A stretch of 16,850 nucleotides of DNA from Anderseniella sp. (GCA_013041995.1 JABDRA010000577.1:1-16850); one strand, 5' to 3'; numbered from the stretch's first letter, positions 7,311 through 13,714 are shown. Translations and numbers: made by a program. The notes: generated by a model not told the origin, from the sequence alone.

Positions 7311-8478
7311 CCTTTCCGGTTTCGGCGCCGCGCGGTTTCGATCCGGCACCAAACCAAGCAATGTCCCTGGTTGCGGCTTCGCCCAGTGAGATGCCGGAGA
7401 ACATGGCCGGTTTGAGAATATTCCATGACATCGGCGTCATCAGCAGGAACGGCATTGGATCACGGGTCGACCAGACGGCATCCCGCGCCGAGAACAGGTG
7501 CTTCATTCGCGCCAGGAATTCTCGTGGACGCAAGATGTGGCGATAGGCTTCAGTCAGCGTGGTGTAGGATTGCTGGAAGGATTGCGTCTTCTTGAACCGG
7601 ATCGGCAGACCGATGGATGGTTGCAGTATTGCCCGCGCAAGATCGGCATTGTTCAGAAAATGAACCCCGCTGGTGGCGCGTGGATTGCACTCAATTGCCC
7701 ATGCGCGCCCCTCATCGCTTACGATGAAGTCAAACGAGATGAACCCGGAATAGCCGGACCGGTCGATGAACCGGGTGATCCAGTCATTGACGGGCTTGAG
7801 TTTGTCGATGCGCGTGAAGCACACCGCGACAGTGCCGCAAAATACCGTACCTTCATAGAGCACGGTTACGATCTCGCGGCCCTCATGCGCCACCGAGAAC
7901 GAGCTGACATGGCGACCCGGTACAAACGCCTGGACGACACAGTCAGGACCGGCGGGAGAGATGTTCAAGGTAGTGCCCTTGATGCGATGCTCGACGCCGA
8001 TACCGGAGCACGAATGTACAGGCTTGATGATATGGTCATAGACCTGTGACAGTGCGACGGCAGCAGGATCGCCGGCGAAAAATGTCTCTGGTACATCAAG
8101 GTCATAGCTGCTGGCGATATGGGCGAATTCCAGCTTGTCGTGGAACCGCAGCAATTGTGCCTGGCCAGGCGAAAAAATGCTTACATGCGCCGGCAAGAAC
8201 GGCTTCAGGCGCGCTGCATGCAGCGCCTCTTCGGAAACTGGTACTACAATATCAACGCGCTCTTCGGAAATAACGCGCATCAGGTCGTCGAGATATTGCT
8301 GGGTGTTGGTGTTGGGCGCTGTGACCTGGACTGACCGGTCAACCGCCGTGGACGGCTTGCACACGTGCCAGCCGAAAGGTTCAGCAACAACAACCCGGCA
8401 ACCGGCACCTTTCAGGGCGCGTGCCAGTTCGAGGGCCTTGGGGAGGCGGCCTAGCGTGAGGAGGGCTGTTTTGCTCAT
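7279..8478 (-). CDS. ATP-grasp superfamily ligase of unknown substrate
   Basis: A 399-residue protein. The N-terminal pre-ATP-grasp Rossmann-like domain starts TALLTLGRLPKALELARAL, with DIVVPVSEEAL near 76-85. The ATP-grasp fold follows: IIKPV (151-154), a glycine loop SGIGV (158-162), the nucleotide-hinge region VVQAFVPG (181-188), and metal ligands in AIECNPRATSG (E263, N265, then R267), as in carbamoyl-phosphate synthase-like ligases. The last 100 residues form an extra basic and hydrophobic tail that I do not recognise. Family members use ATP to activate a carboxylate and join it to an amine, thiol or similar nucleophile. Which acid and acceptor are used here cannot be told. The gene is divergent from crtB and shares a PpsR-type palindrome with it. 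A consensus TTGACA faces this gene at a workable distance. Confidence 0.88.
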   Translation of the reverse strand: MSKTALLTLGRLPKALELARALKGAGCRVVVAEPFGWHVCKPSTAVDRSVQVTAPNTNTQQYLDDLMRVISEERVDIVVPVSEEALHAARLKPFLPAHVSIFSPGQAQLLRFHDKLEFAHIASSYDLDVPETFFAGDPAAVALSQVYDHIIKPVHSCSGIGVEHRIKGTTLNISPAGPDCVVQAFVPGRHVSSFSVAHEGREIVTVLYEGTVFCGTVAVCFTRIDKLKPVNDWITRFIDRSGYSGFISFDFIVSDEGRAWAIECNPRATSGVHFLNNADLARAILQPSIGLPIRFKKTQSFQQSYTTLTEAYRHILRPREFLARMKHLFSARDAVWSTRDPMPFLLMTPMSWNILKPAMFSGISLGEAATRDIAWFGAGSKPRGAETGKVSQHGVSHDK

Positions 8479-8502
8479 GGGTTCCGCTTCAACTACTACT
8501 TG

Positions 8503-8516
8503 TTACTTTTTACTTT
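8503..8516 (+). repeat. Tandem 7-bp repeat in the ATP-grasp/crtB promoter
   Basis: TTACTTT occurs twice head to tail, preceded by ACTACTACT (8492-8500). On the minus strand this A-rich stretch (AAAGTAAAAAGTAA) lies where the -10 of the ATP-grasp gene would fall, 15-17 bp from the TTGACA in the operator. It may simply be promoter DNA. Confidence 0.45.
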
Positions 8517-8527
8517 ACGGTGTCTAA

Positions 8528-8545
8528 TGTCAATATTAGTTGACA
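8528..8545. promoter_or_regulatory. Perfect PpsR/CrtJ palindrome between crtB and the ATP-grasp gene
   Basis: TGTCAATATTAGTTGACA is TGT-N12-ACA with six-base perfect inverted arms (TGTCAA/TTGACA). The arms read as consensus -35 TTGACA on both strands. On the minus strand TTGACA is followed after 17 bp by AAAAGT (or after 15 bp by TAAAAA), giving a plausible promoter for the ATP-grasp gene. On the plus strand TTGACA lies only 16 bp before the crtB ATG, too close to act as the crtB -35, so the site would block crtB from a downstream position. The motif is certain; regulator binding is inferred. Confidence 0.72.
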
Positions 8546-8561
8546 CATAAACGGATATCAA

Positions 8562-9635
8562 ATGGCGCCTAGGATTGCATTGAACATCACGGATCCCGGC
8601 CATACGACATGGGCAGATGGTGCCGCGTGCAGGGCGTCCATCAGGACCGGGTCAAGATCATTTCATCTGGCGTCCATGTTGCTGCCGGCGAACGTGCGTT
8701 GGCCTGCACATGCAATGTACGCGTTCTGCCGTTTTGCCGATGATGCAGTGGATGAGGCGGAGAATCCGGTGACGGCATTGGCTGACCTGAAGCAACGCCT
8801 TGACCTGATTTATGACGGTGAGCCGTTACCGGCGCCGGCCGACCGGGCCTTTACCGATATCATTGAGCGGTTTCAGATTCCAAGATCTGTACCCGATGCA
8901 TTGATGCAGGGGTTCCAATGGGATGCTGACGGCAGGCAATACGACAGCATCTCGGACGTGGTGTCTTATTCTGTCCGGGTCGCGTCAACCGTGGGGGTCA
9001 TGATGACGCTGGTCATGGGCGTGCGGGACCGGCAAGCCCTTGCCAGGGCGTGTGACCTGGGTATTGCCATGCAACTGACGAACATTGCGCGTGATGTCGG
9101 TGAAGATGCCCGTGAGGGCAGGCTCTATTTGCCACTTGATTGGCTGGCAGAGACGGGCATTGATGCCGAAAAGTGGTTGCTCGCGCCTGTTCACAATGAA
9201 GCGATAACCCATGTTACCGGGCGCCTGCTGGAGACTGCCGACCTTTATTACCAGCGCTGCGTATCCGGTATTTCGATGTTACCGGCCCGTTGCCGACCGG
9301 CCATCAATGCAGCGCGGCTGATCTATGCTGAAATCGGACGTGAACTGGAGCGCATGCAGTTAAATTCGGTTGATCATCGCGCCGTGACATCAACGCGGCG
9401 AAAGCTGGCATTGTTGTCTCGTGCGATTGCTGATTCTGCGTTTTTAAAGGGCGCAAGTTCACTGGATGAAGCGCCGGAAGCCTGCTTCCTTCTCGATGCC
9501 ATTGATGGCCTGCCGTCACGCGATCCGGTCAAGGTGAATCACGGACCGTTATGGGATTTCTCCGGTTCCGGCGGACGCATGATTGACATCATCTCACGCG
9601 TGAACGAACGACAGAACATCCGACCGGTCGACTGA
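8562..9635 (+). CDS. crtB: Phytoene synthase
   Basis: Condenses two geranylgeranyl diphosphates to phytoene, the entry step of the C40 carotenoid pathway, at the membrane surface. It has 357 residues. The two Asp-rich Mg-diphosphate motifs are present: DDAVDE at 60-65 and NIARDVGED near 174-182, followed by GRLYLPLDWL. SRSF near 31-34 and MYAFCRFADD complete the family signature. GGA about 7 bp before the ATG is a modest ribosome site. A perfect PpsR palindrome ends 16 bp upstream. tspO follows after 82 bp, and crtI is not adjacent. A C-terminal tail of about 40 residues after the synthase core has no recognised domain. Confidence 0.96.
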   Translation: MAPRIALNITDPGHTTWADGAACRASIRTGSRSFHLASMLLPANVRWPAHAMYAFCRFADDAVDEAENPVTALADLKQRLDLIYDGEPLPAPADRAFTDIIERFQIPRSVPDALMQGFQWDADGRQYDSISDVVSYSVRVASTVGVMMTLVMGVRDRQALARACDLGIAMQLTNIARDVGEDAREGRLYLPLDWLAETGIDAEKWLLAPVHNEAITHVTGRLLETADLYYQRCVSGISMLPARCRPAINAARLIYAEIGRELERMQLNSVDHRAVTSTRRKLALLSRAIADSAFLKGASSLDEAPEACFLLDAIDGLPSRDPVKVNHGPLWDFSGSGGRMIDIISRVNERQNIRPVD

Positions 9636-9717
9636 CTACGTATAATCCACTAAACAGGTAGGGCTCGTATGGGCCTACAAAGTTGTTCTAACGCTATGAT
9701 AATGAAAGTAGTGGCTA
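9636..9717 (+). promoter_or_regulatory. crtB-tspO spacer with a consensus -10-like box and a short hairpin
   Basis: TATAAT at 9641-9646 matches the sigma-70 -10 box, but no good -35 lies 16-18 bp upstream. A short inverted repeat GTAGG/CCTAC (9658-9662 and 9674-9678) could form a weak stem with an internal G-G mismatch. There is no T-run after it, so it is not an intrinsic terminator. tspO may have its own promoter here or be read through from crtB. Confidence 0.3.
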
Positions 9718-10188
9718 ATGGATGGAGCCTTGATAGTCTTCGTCGTGGTTAATGTAGCGGCGGCCTCGTCTGGAGGGTTCTTCCAGCCGGGTGACTGGTA
9801 TGACGGCCTTGCCAAACCATGGTGGCGTCCGCCGGCCTGGCTGTTTGGTCCGGCCTGGACCGTACTTTATATCATGATTGCGATATCAGGCTGGATGGCC
9901 TGGCATGCGGCGGCACCCGGTGAAGCGTGGGTGCCGATGACGATCTATGGCATTCAAACGGTGCTCAATGCGGCCTGGTCCGGCATATTTTTCGGCATGC
10001 GGCGAATGAAGCTGGCGTTGTTTGAAATGGCGTTTCTGTGGCTGGCGATACTGGCGACCATCGTCGTGTTCTGGCCGATCAGTCAGACCGCTGCCTTGCT
10101 GCTGGTGCCGTATCTGGCCTGGGTTTCGTTCGCCTTCATGCTCAACCGGGCGATGGTTCAGCTCAATCCGGAATCGGCAACTGCATGA
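9718..10188 (+). CDS. tspO: TspO/MBR tryptophan-rich sensory protein (CrtK)
   Basis: A 156-residue integral membrane protein of the TspO/peripheral benzodiazepine receptor family with five expected helices. The conserved tryptophan-rich segment KPWWRPPAWLFGPAWTVLY is at about residues 33-51, and a later AWSGIFFG segment near 90 is also typical. Family members bind porphyrins. In Rhodobacter the outer-membrane TspO (first called CrtK) down-regulates photosynthesis genes in response to oxygen and sits beside crtB, as here. A stop codon lies just upstream in frame (TAG 9709-9711), so ATG 9718 is the first usable start. GAAAG about 10 bp before it is a weak ribosome site. The stop overlaps the start of the next small gene (ATGA). 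Confidence 0.95.
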   Translation: MDGALIVFVVVNVAAASSGGFFQPGDWYDGLAKPWWRPPAWLFGPAWTVLYIMIAISGWMAWHAAAPGEAWVPMTIYGIQTVLNAAWSGIFFGMRRMKLALFEMAFLWLAILATIVVFWPISQTAALLLVPYLAWVSFAFMLNRAMVQLNPESATA

Positions 10189-10349
10189 CAAGCGCCGGTA
10201 TCTACAAGATGATCGAACTGATCATCCTTTTCGGTGCCGTTGTCGGGTTTTGCGTCTGGCAACTGCGTTCCGTGACCAAGCTGCAGCGTGAGCAGTCCGA
10301 AGACCAGCAACAGCAATCAGACGAATCTGCGCGGCACCTTGAACGGTAG
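10185..10349 (+). CDS. 54-residue single-helix membrane protein downstream of tspO
   Basis: This small gene was found by reading the frame after tspO. Its ATG overlaps the tspO stop as ATGA, which indicates translational coupling. The protein has one hydrophobic segment (MIELIILFGAVVGFCVWQL, residues 9-27), then a basic turn (RSVTKLQR), then a Gln/Glu/Asp-rich hydrophilic tail (EQSEDQQQQSDES). The topology looks like a single-pass protein with a soluble charged tail. No family is recognised. An alternative start is the internal ATG at 10209, giving MIELIILFG. The last 33 bp overlap the end of crtC on the other strand. Its place between tspO and crtC suggests a pigment- or membrane-related role; that is inference only. 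Confidence 0.65.
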   Translation: MTSAGIYKMIELIILFGAVVGFCVWQLRSVTKLQREQSEDQQQQSDESARHLER

Positions 10350-11423
10350 CAGGAACTGCACAGCCGGTGACACGAAGCGGCGCATATCGAGGCTTTCGTG
10401 CATAGCGCGTACCGGCTGGCCCAGCAGATGGGTTTTCAGCACAGACCGGCTGTAGAATGGTGTATCCACCAGCCGCTCTTCGATGGAGGCTTCGCCACCG
10501 GCATCGCATCTTGTGTGACGTGCCACTTTCCAAAGGGTTTTCGGCAAGGTAATCATTGGGTCGGGCGAGGTGAAGTCCTCTACCGTGCCATCCGCCCGGT
10601 ATCTCAGGGCAAGTGAGCGAAACCCACCGTCTTTCAATTCCAGATCGTAAAGGATTGCCGCTCCGCCATCGTTCAGTGTCCCGCGTGACCAGTTCCAGTA
10701 GACGAACGAGTCTTCCAGCGGTTTGTCTCCGTCATTGGAATCGAAATAGGCGTTGCCCGACCAGCTCAGGTCAGGTTTATTCAATTTTACCTCGGCCCGC
10801 GCACGCGGATTGATCGGCCACCAGCGCTGGGCTTTTTCGTTGTCGAGATAAGAAGCACGATCATAAACCGCATCGGTATGGACGGTAATTTGCCCGCGCA
10901 CGCCTTGCGGCAGCGGGACAGACACCTCGTCCAGGTCGATGGTCAGCTTGTTGCCGTCCCAATGCATGGAACTTGGGCCGATGACCAGTGTATCTTCGCT
11001 TCGGGACAGGGCGTCGGCCTTGCGCTCGGTCATGGCCCAGCGCCTGTCGCTCTTGCCATAGAGCACCACGTGCATGCAGCTGTAATTTCGAGGGTCTGCC
11101 GGATTTCTGCGCCGGGCCCATTTGTAGTAGGGCGAAAATACCGACCCGATGAACGCAATGACCGTGAAGCCGTAATTTCCGTCATCGCTCAAGCCGTCCA
11201 CGTACCACCAGACATATCCGTTGTCTTTCACCTGCGGGTCAAATCGCGGTCCAACGCCCGGCATGCCGCCGCCAACCCGCCCCGGCACTTTCCAGGTGAT
11301 GCTCGGTGGGCGCGTGGTCATGGCCGCCTTATCGTGCGGGGTATCGATTACTCTATTCATCTGTCCGATATCAGAAATCTCGTGTCCGCCTGGCTGGTGG
11401 ACTGCTGCTTTGCCAGTGCTCAA
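10317..11423 (-). CDS. crtC: Carotenoid 1,2-hydratase (hydroxyneurosporene synthase)
   Basis: Adds water across the terminal 1,2 double bond of neurosporene or lycopene without cofactors, the first step of spheroidene/spirilloxanthin end-group chemistry. It has 368 residues. The core signature GYVWWYVDGLSDDG (69-82) is followed by FTVIAFIGSVFSPYY (86-100) and YKWARRR. It is longer than the roughly 280-residue Rhodobacter proteins, with an N-terminal extension of about 50 residues rich in Gly/Pro. The start is TTG at 11423: GGAGG (plus-strand CCTCC 11431-11435) lies 7 bp before it. The first in-frame ATGs (11360 and 11321) have no comparable site. Transcription is divergent from crtE across a region with PpsR-type palindromes. 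The 3' end overlaps the small tspO-linked gene by 33 bp. Confidence 0.94.
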   Translation of the reverse strand: MSTGKAAVHQPGGHEISDIGQMNRVIDTPHDKAAMTTRPPSITWKVPGRVGGGMPGVGPRFDPQVKDNGYVWWYVDGLSDDGNYGFTVIAFIGSVFSPYYKWARRRNPADPRNYSCMHVVLYGKSDRRWAMTERKADALSRSEDTLVIGPSSMHWDGNKLTIDLDEVSVPLPQGVRGQITVHTDAVYDRASYLDNEKAQRWWPINPRARAEVKLNKPDLSWSGNAYFDSNDGDKPLEDSFVYWNWSRGTLNDGGAAILYDLELKDGGFRSLALRYRADGTVEDFTSPDPMITLPKTLWKVARHTRCDAGGEASIEERLVDTPFYSRSVLKTHLLGQPVRAMHESLDMRRFVSPAVQFLLPFKVPRRFV

Positions 11424-11430
11424 TGAAATG

Positions 11431-11435
11431 CCTCC
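11431..11435 (-). promoter_or_regulatory. Strong Shine-Dalgarno of crtC that supports a TTG start
   Basis: On the minus strand GGAGG is followed by CATTTCA and then TTG AGC ACT. The 7-bp spacing is ideal. The downstream ATGs at 11360 and 11321 lack such a site, so TTG 11423 is the best start. Confidence 0.65.
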
Positions 11436-11494
11436 GGTTTGGCTCTCGAGAAAAATATCATGCCCATATTCTCGTTGTGGTTTACAGAGCGGTA

Positions 11495-11512
11495 TGTCAA
11501 TGTTACCTTACA
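11495..11512. promoter_or_regulatory. PpsR/CrtJ palindrome in the crtC-crtE divergent promoter
   Basis: TGTCAATGTTACCTTACA fits TGT-N12-ACA. It lies 72 bp from the crtC start and 74 bp from the crtE start. The left arm reads TTGACA towards crtC (a perfect -35 hexamer, though no good -10 follows). The right arm reads CTTACA towards crtE. Confidence 0.68.
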
Positions 11513-11520
11513 CAATTAGA

Positions 11521-11538
11521 CGACAATGAAAAGTGACA
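11521..11538. promoter_or_regulatory. Degenerate second palindrome 8 bp from the first, at the crtE promoter
   Basis: CGACAATGAAAAGTGACA has a perfect right arm and a decayed left arm, and matches the bchC palindrome TGTCAATATAAAGTGACA at 14 of 18 positions. It starts exactly 8 bp after the consensus site. CTTACA (11507-11512), 16 bp, AAAAGT (11529-11534) would form the crtE promoter, with both hexamers inside the two sites, as at bchC. Cooperative binding of PpsR/CrtJ to sites 8 bp apart is known for bchC in Rhodobacter capsulatus. Confidence 0.45.
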
Positions 11539-11585
11539 ATAATTTGTGACGACCACATTCTAGATAGGTCATTTGGGAGAGCAGC

Positions 11586-12461
11586 ATGGATGAAATTCCG
11601 AGAATAGAGCAAACGCTTGAAGCCGCAATTGAACGTGCGACCGCCAAGGATTGTCCTCCCCTTCTGGCAGGCGCTGTGCGCCATGCCACTTTCCCCGGTG
11701 GTGCACGTATCCGGCCCCGTCTGTGTCTGGCTGTGGCAAAGGCCTGCGGCGACGACATCCCGGACCTCACAGATGCCGCTGCATCTGCGGTAGAGCTTTT
11801 GCACTGTGCGTCACTCATTCATGACGACCTGCCGTGTTTTGATGATGCGCCGATCCGGCGTGGCAAACCATCGGTGCATGTGGCCTATGGTGAGCCATGC
11901 GCGGTTCTGGCTGGCGATGCCATGATTGTTATGGCGTTTGAGCTCATTGGCCGACAGATTGAAACGGCGCTGGCGCCGAAGCGGGTGGCAGACATCATCC
12001 GCATTGTTGCGGGCTCTGTCGGCATGCCGCATGGTATCGTGGCGGGTCAGGCATGGGAGCTTGAGCCAACCATCGGTCTGGCCGATTACCAGCGTGCCAA
12101 GACCGGATCGCTGTTTGCTGCTGCAACCGAGGCGGGTGCGGCTGCTGCGGGTATGGATTCCCGGCAATGGTGGGCGCTGGGTGAATGCCTGGGCGAAGCC
12201 TATCAGGTGGCGGACGACATTCGCGATGTTGCGTCGACGCCGGAGGAAATCGGCAAGCCGATTGGCCGTGATGCTGCACTTGGACGGCCAAGCGCGGTTG
12301 CCCAGCATGGGCTTGACGGTGCCAAGAAGCGTCTGAAGAAATTGGTGGACGAAGCCATGGGGTCAATTCCCGACTGTCCCGGCAAAGACGAGCTACGTCT
12401 TGAAATTGCCCATCAGTCCAAGCGCTTCCTGCCCAAAGAGCTTTTGCTCTCGGCCGCCTGA
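11586..12461 (+). CDS. crtE: Geranylgeranyl diphosphate synthase
   Basis: Makes GGPP (C20) from isopentenyl and farnesyl/allylic diphosphates, for both phytoene and the bacteriochlorophyll tail. It has 291 residues. Motifs: FPGGARIRPRL (36-46), the first Asp-rich motif HDDLPCFDD (79-87), RRGKP (91-95), the second motif DDIRD (210-214), and KTG near 172-174. Ala replaces the Lys of the common GGKRLRP motif, as I recall for other photosynthesis-cluster CrtE proteins. GGGAGAG just before the ATG is a good ribosome site. crtF follows after 9 bp in the same operon. Transcription probably starts in the palindrome pair upstream. Confidence 0.95.
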   Translation: MDEIPRIEQTLEAAIERATAKDCPPLLAGAVRHATFPGGARIRPRLCLAVAKACGDDIPDLTDAAASAVELLHCASLIHDDLPCFDDAPIRRGKPSVHVAYGEPCAVLAGDAMIVMAFELIGRQIETALAPKRVADIIRIVAGSVGMPHGIVAGQAWELEPTIGLADYQRAKTGSLFAAATEAGAAAAGMDSRQWWALGECLGEAYQVADDIRDVASTPEEIGKPIGRDAALGRPSAVAQHGLDGAKKRLKKLVDEAMGSIPDCPGKDELRLEIAHQSKRFLPKELLLSAA

Positions 12462-12470
12462 GCCGCGACC

Positions 12471-13643
12471 ATGGAGACCGATCAGACCCGGCCGGCACCG
12501 CCTGGCAATGCGTCCCCGAGGTCAGGGCAATTTATGGAGCTTTGGGACCGGTTTCTCAATTGGCGCAACCGTATGGTCATGAGCCGGGATTTTCGGCAGT
12601 GGGCTGCCCGTTTCCCGTTCACAAGACCCATCGCCCGGCGCCAGTCCGCCGAGCTTTTCGATATCTGTTCCGGGTTTGTGAAAACCCAGACCTTGCTGGC
12701 CAGTGTGCGCTCCGGCCTGCTCAGCGCCATGAGAGAAGATGCGCGCACATATCCGGAGTTGATGGCAGCCACCTGCTTGCCAGCCGATAGTCTGGACCGG
12801 CTGCTGGGTGCGGCGTGCGCCTTGAAGCTGGTGAGCAAACGATCGTGCGGCCGCTATGGCCTGGGGTCATTGGGTCCGGCTGTTATCGGAGATCCCGGCA
12901 TCCTCGCCATGATTGAGCACAATGCGGTGTTTTATCGCGATATTGCGGATCCGGTCAAACTGCTGAGTGGTGCGGCGACCAGCACCGAACTGCAACGCTA
13001 TTGGGCTTATTCAGGCAATGAGGCGGCGTCGGAACTGGATGAAAGTGACGTCGGTCAATATTCAACTCTCATGGCGGAATCACAACGTATGGTTGCAGCG
13101 GAAATCCTGGCTGCGTATCCGGTCGGCAAGCATGACTGGTTGCTGGATGTAGGCGGCGGGCAGGGTGCATTTGTTACCGCCGCCGGAAACGCCGTCGCTG
13201 ACATCAGGCTGTCCGTGTTTGATCTTCCTGCTGTTGCAGAGCGTGCGACCATGCAAGTTGCCGGTGCCGGTCTTGGCGACAGGTTCCAGGCCTTTGGCGG
13301 TGATTTTCTTACCGATGACTTGCCGGCGGGCCCCGACCTGGTTTCCCTGGTTCGCGTACTGCACGACCATGATGATGCAGAGGCGCTCGGGTTGTTGCGC
13401 AATATTCGCCGGTCAGTGAACCCGGGCACAGTGCTGCTTGTGGCGGAGCCAATGGCCGGTGTACGCGAATCCTCTGCAGTGGGGGATGTCTATTTCGGGT
13501 TTTACATGCTGGCAATGGGCAGGGGTCGTGTACGCACGCCGCGCGAAATCAGGAAAATGCTCTCCCAGACTGGTTTTGCCGAAACGCGGCTTATCCCCAC
13601 CAATACCCCCGTCATTACCCAGATGATTGCAGCTACAGCCTGA
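12471..13643 (+). CDS. crtF: Hydroxyneurosporene O-methyltransferase
   Basis: SAM-dependent O-methyltransferase that converts 1-hydroxy carotenoids to 1-methoxy carotenoids (demethylspheroidene, or rhodovibrin to spirilloxanthin). It has 390 residues. An N-terminal winged-helix dimerisation region spans about 55-135. The SAM motif LLDVGGGQGAF is at 224-234, with the ribose-binding acidic residue in FDLP (250-253). The segment VRVLHDHDD (294-302) supplies the catalytic His of plant-type O-methyltransferases. The late GRVRTPREIRKMLSQTGF segment is typical. It is in an operon with crtE (9-bp gap). No terminator hairpin is seen after it, so transcription may read through into bchC as in the known superoperon. 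Confidence 0.95.
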   Translation: METDQTRPAPPGNASPRSGQFMELWDRFLNWRNRMVMSRDFRQWAARFPFTRPIARRQSAELFDICSGFVKTQTLLASVRSGLLSAMREDARTYPELMAATCLPADSLDRLLGAACALKLVSKRSCGRYGLGSLGPAVIGDPGILAMIEHNAVFYRDIADPVKLLSGAATSTELQRYWAYSGNEAASELDESDVGQYSTLMAESQRMVAAEILAAYPVGKHDWLLDVGGGQGAFVTAAGNAVADIRLSVFDLPAVAERATMQVAGAGLGDRFQAFGGDFLTDDLPAGPDLVSLVRVLHDHDDAEALGLLRNIRRSVNPGTVLLVAEPMAGVRESSAVGDVYFGFYMLAMGRGRVRTPREIRKMLSQTGFAETRLIPTNTPVITQMIAATA

Positions 13644-13670
13644 ACATCTCAACACCCCCTGCGACAAAAG

Positions 13671-13688
13671 TGCTTATTTCAGTTGACA
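13671..13688. promoter_or_regulatory. Degenerate PpsR/CrtJ site, left member of the bchC pair
   Basis: TGCTTATTTCAGTTGACA departs from TGT-N12-ACA at one position of the two triplets (TGC for TGT). Its right arm TTGACA (13683-13688) is a consensus -35 hexamer. It ends 8 bp before the perfect site at 13697. Confidence 0.55.
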
Positions 13689-13696
13689 TCTATGAC

Positions 13697-13714
13697 TGTC
13701 AATATAAAGTGACA
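13697..13714. promoter_or_regulatory. PpsR/CrtJ palindrome, right member of the bchC pair, covering the -10
   Basis: TGTCAATATAAAGTGACA fits TGT-N12-ACA. With TTGACA at 13683-13688 and a 16-bp spacer, TAAAGT (13705-13710) is the likely -10, so the two palindromes cover the -35 and -10 respectively. This reproduces the two-site, 8-bp-gap layout described for the Rhodobacter capsulatus bchC promoter. The rest of the 125-bp crtF-bchC gap holds no other clear element apart from ACACT/AGTGT inverted bases at 13712-13716 and 13729-13733. Confidence 0.72.

Noticed and set aside
5874..7361. A 495-codon open frame on the minus strand antisense to the P450 gene
   Set aside because: It lies opposite a P450 with all signature motifs, and its translation has no domain and a composition typical of a GC-rich antisense shadow.
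9658..9678. Hairpin after crtB as an intrinsic terminator
   Set aside because: Only five uninterrupted base pairs and no T-run; it does not meet terminator criteria.
10878..11426. A 182-codon plus-strand frame opposite the start of crtC
   Set aside because: CrtC signature motifs on the minus strand explain the region; this frame is a shadow.
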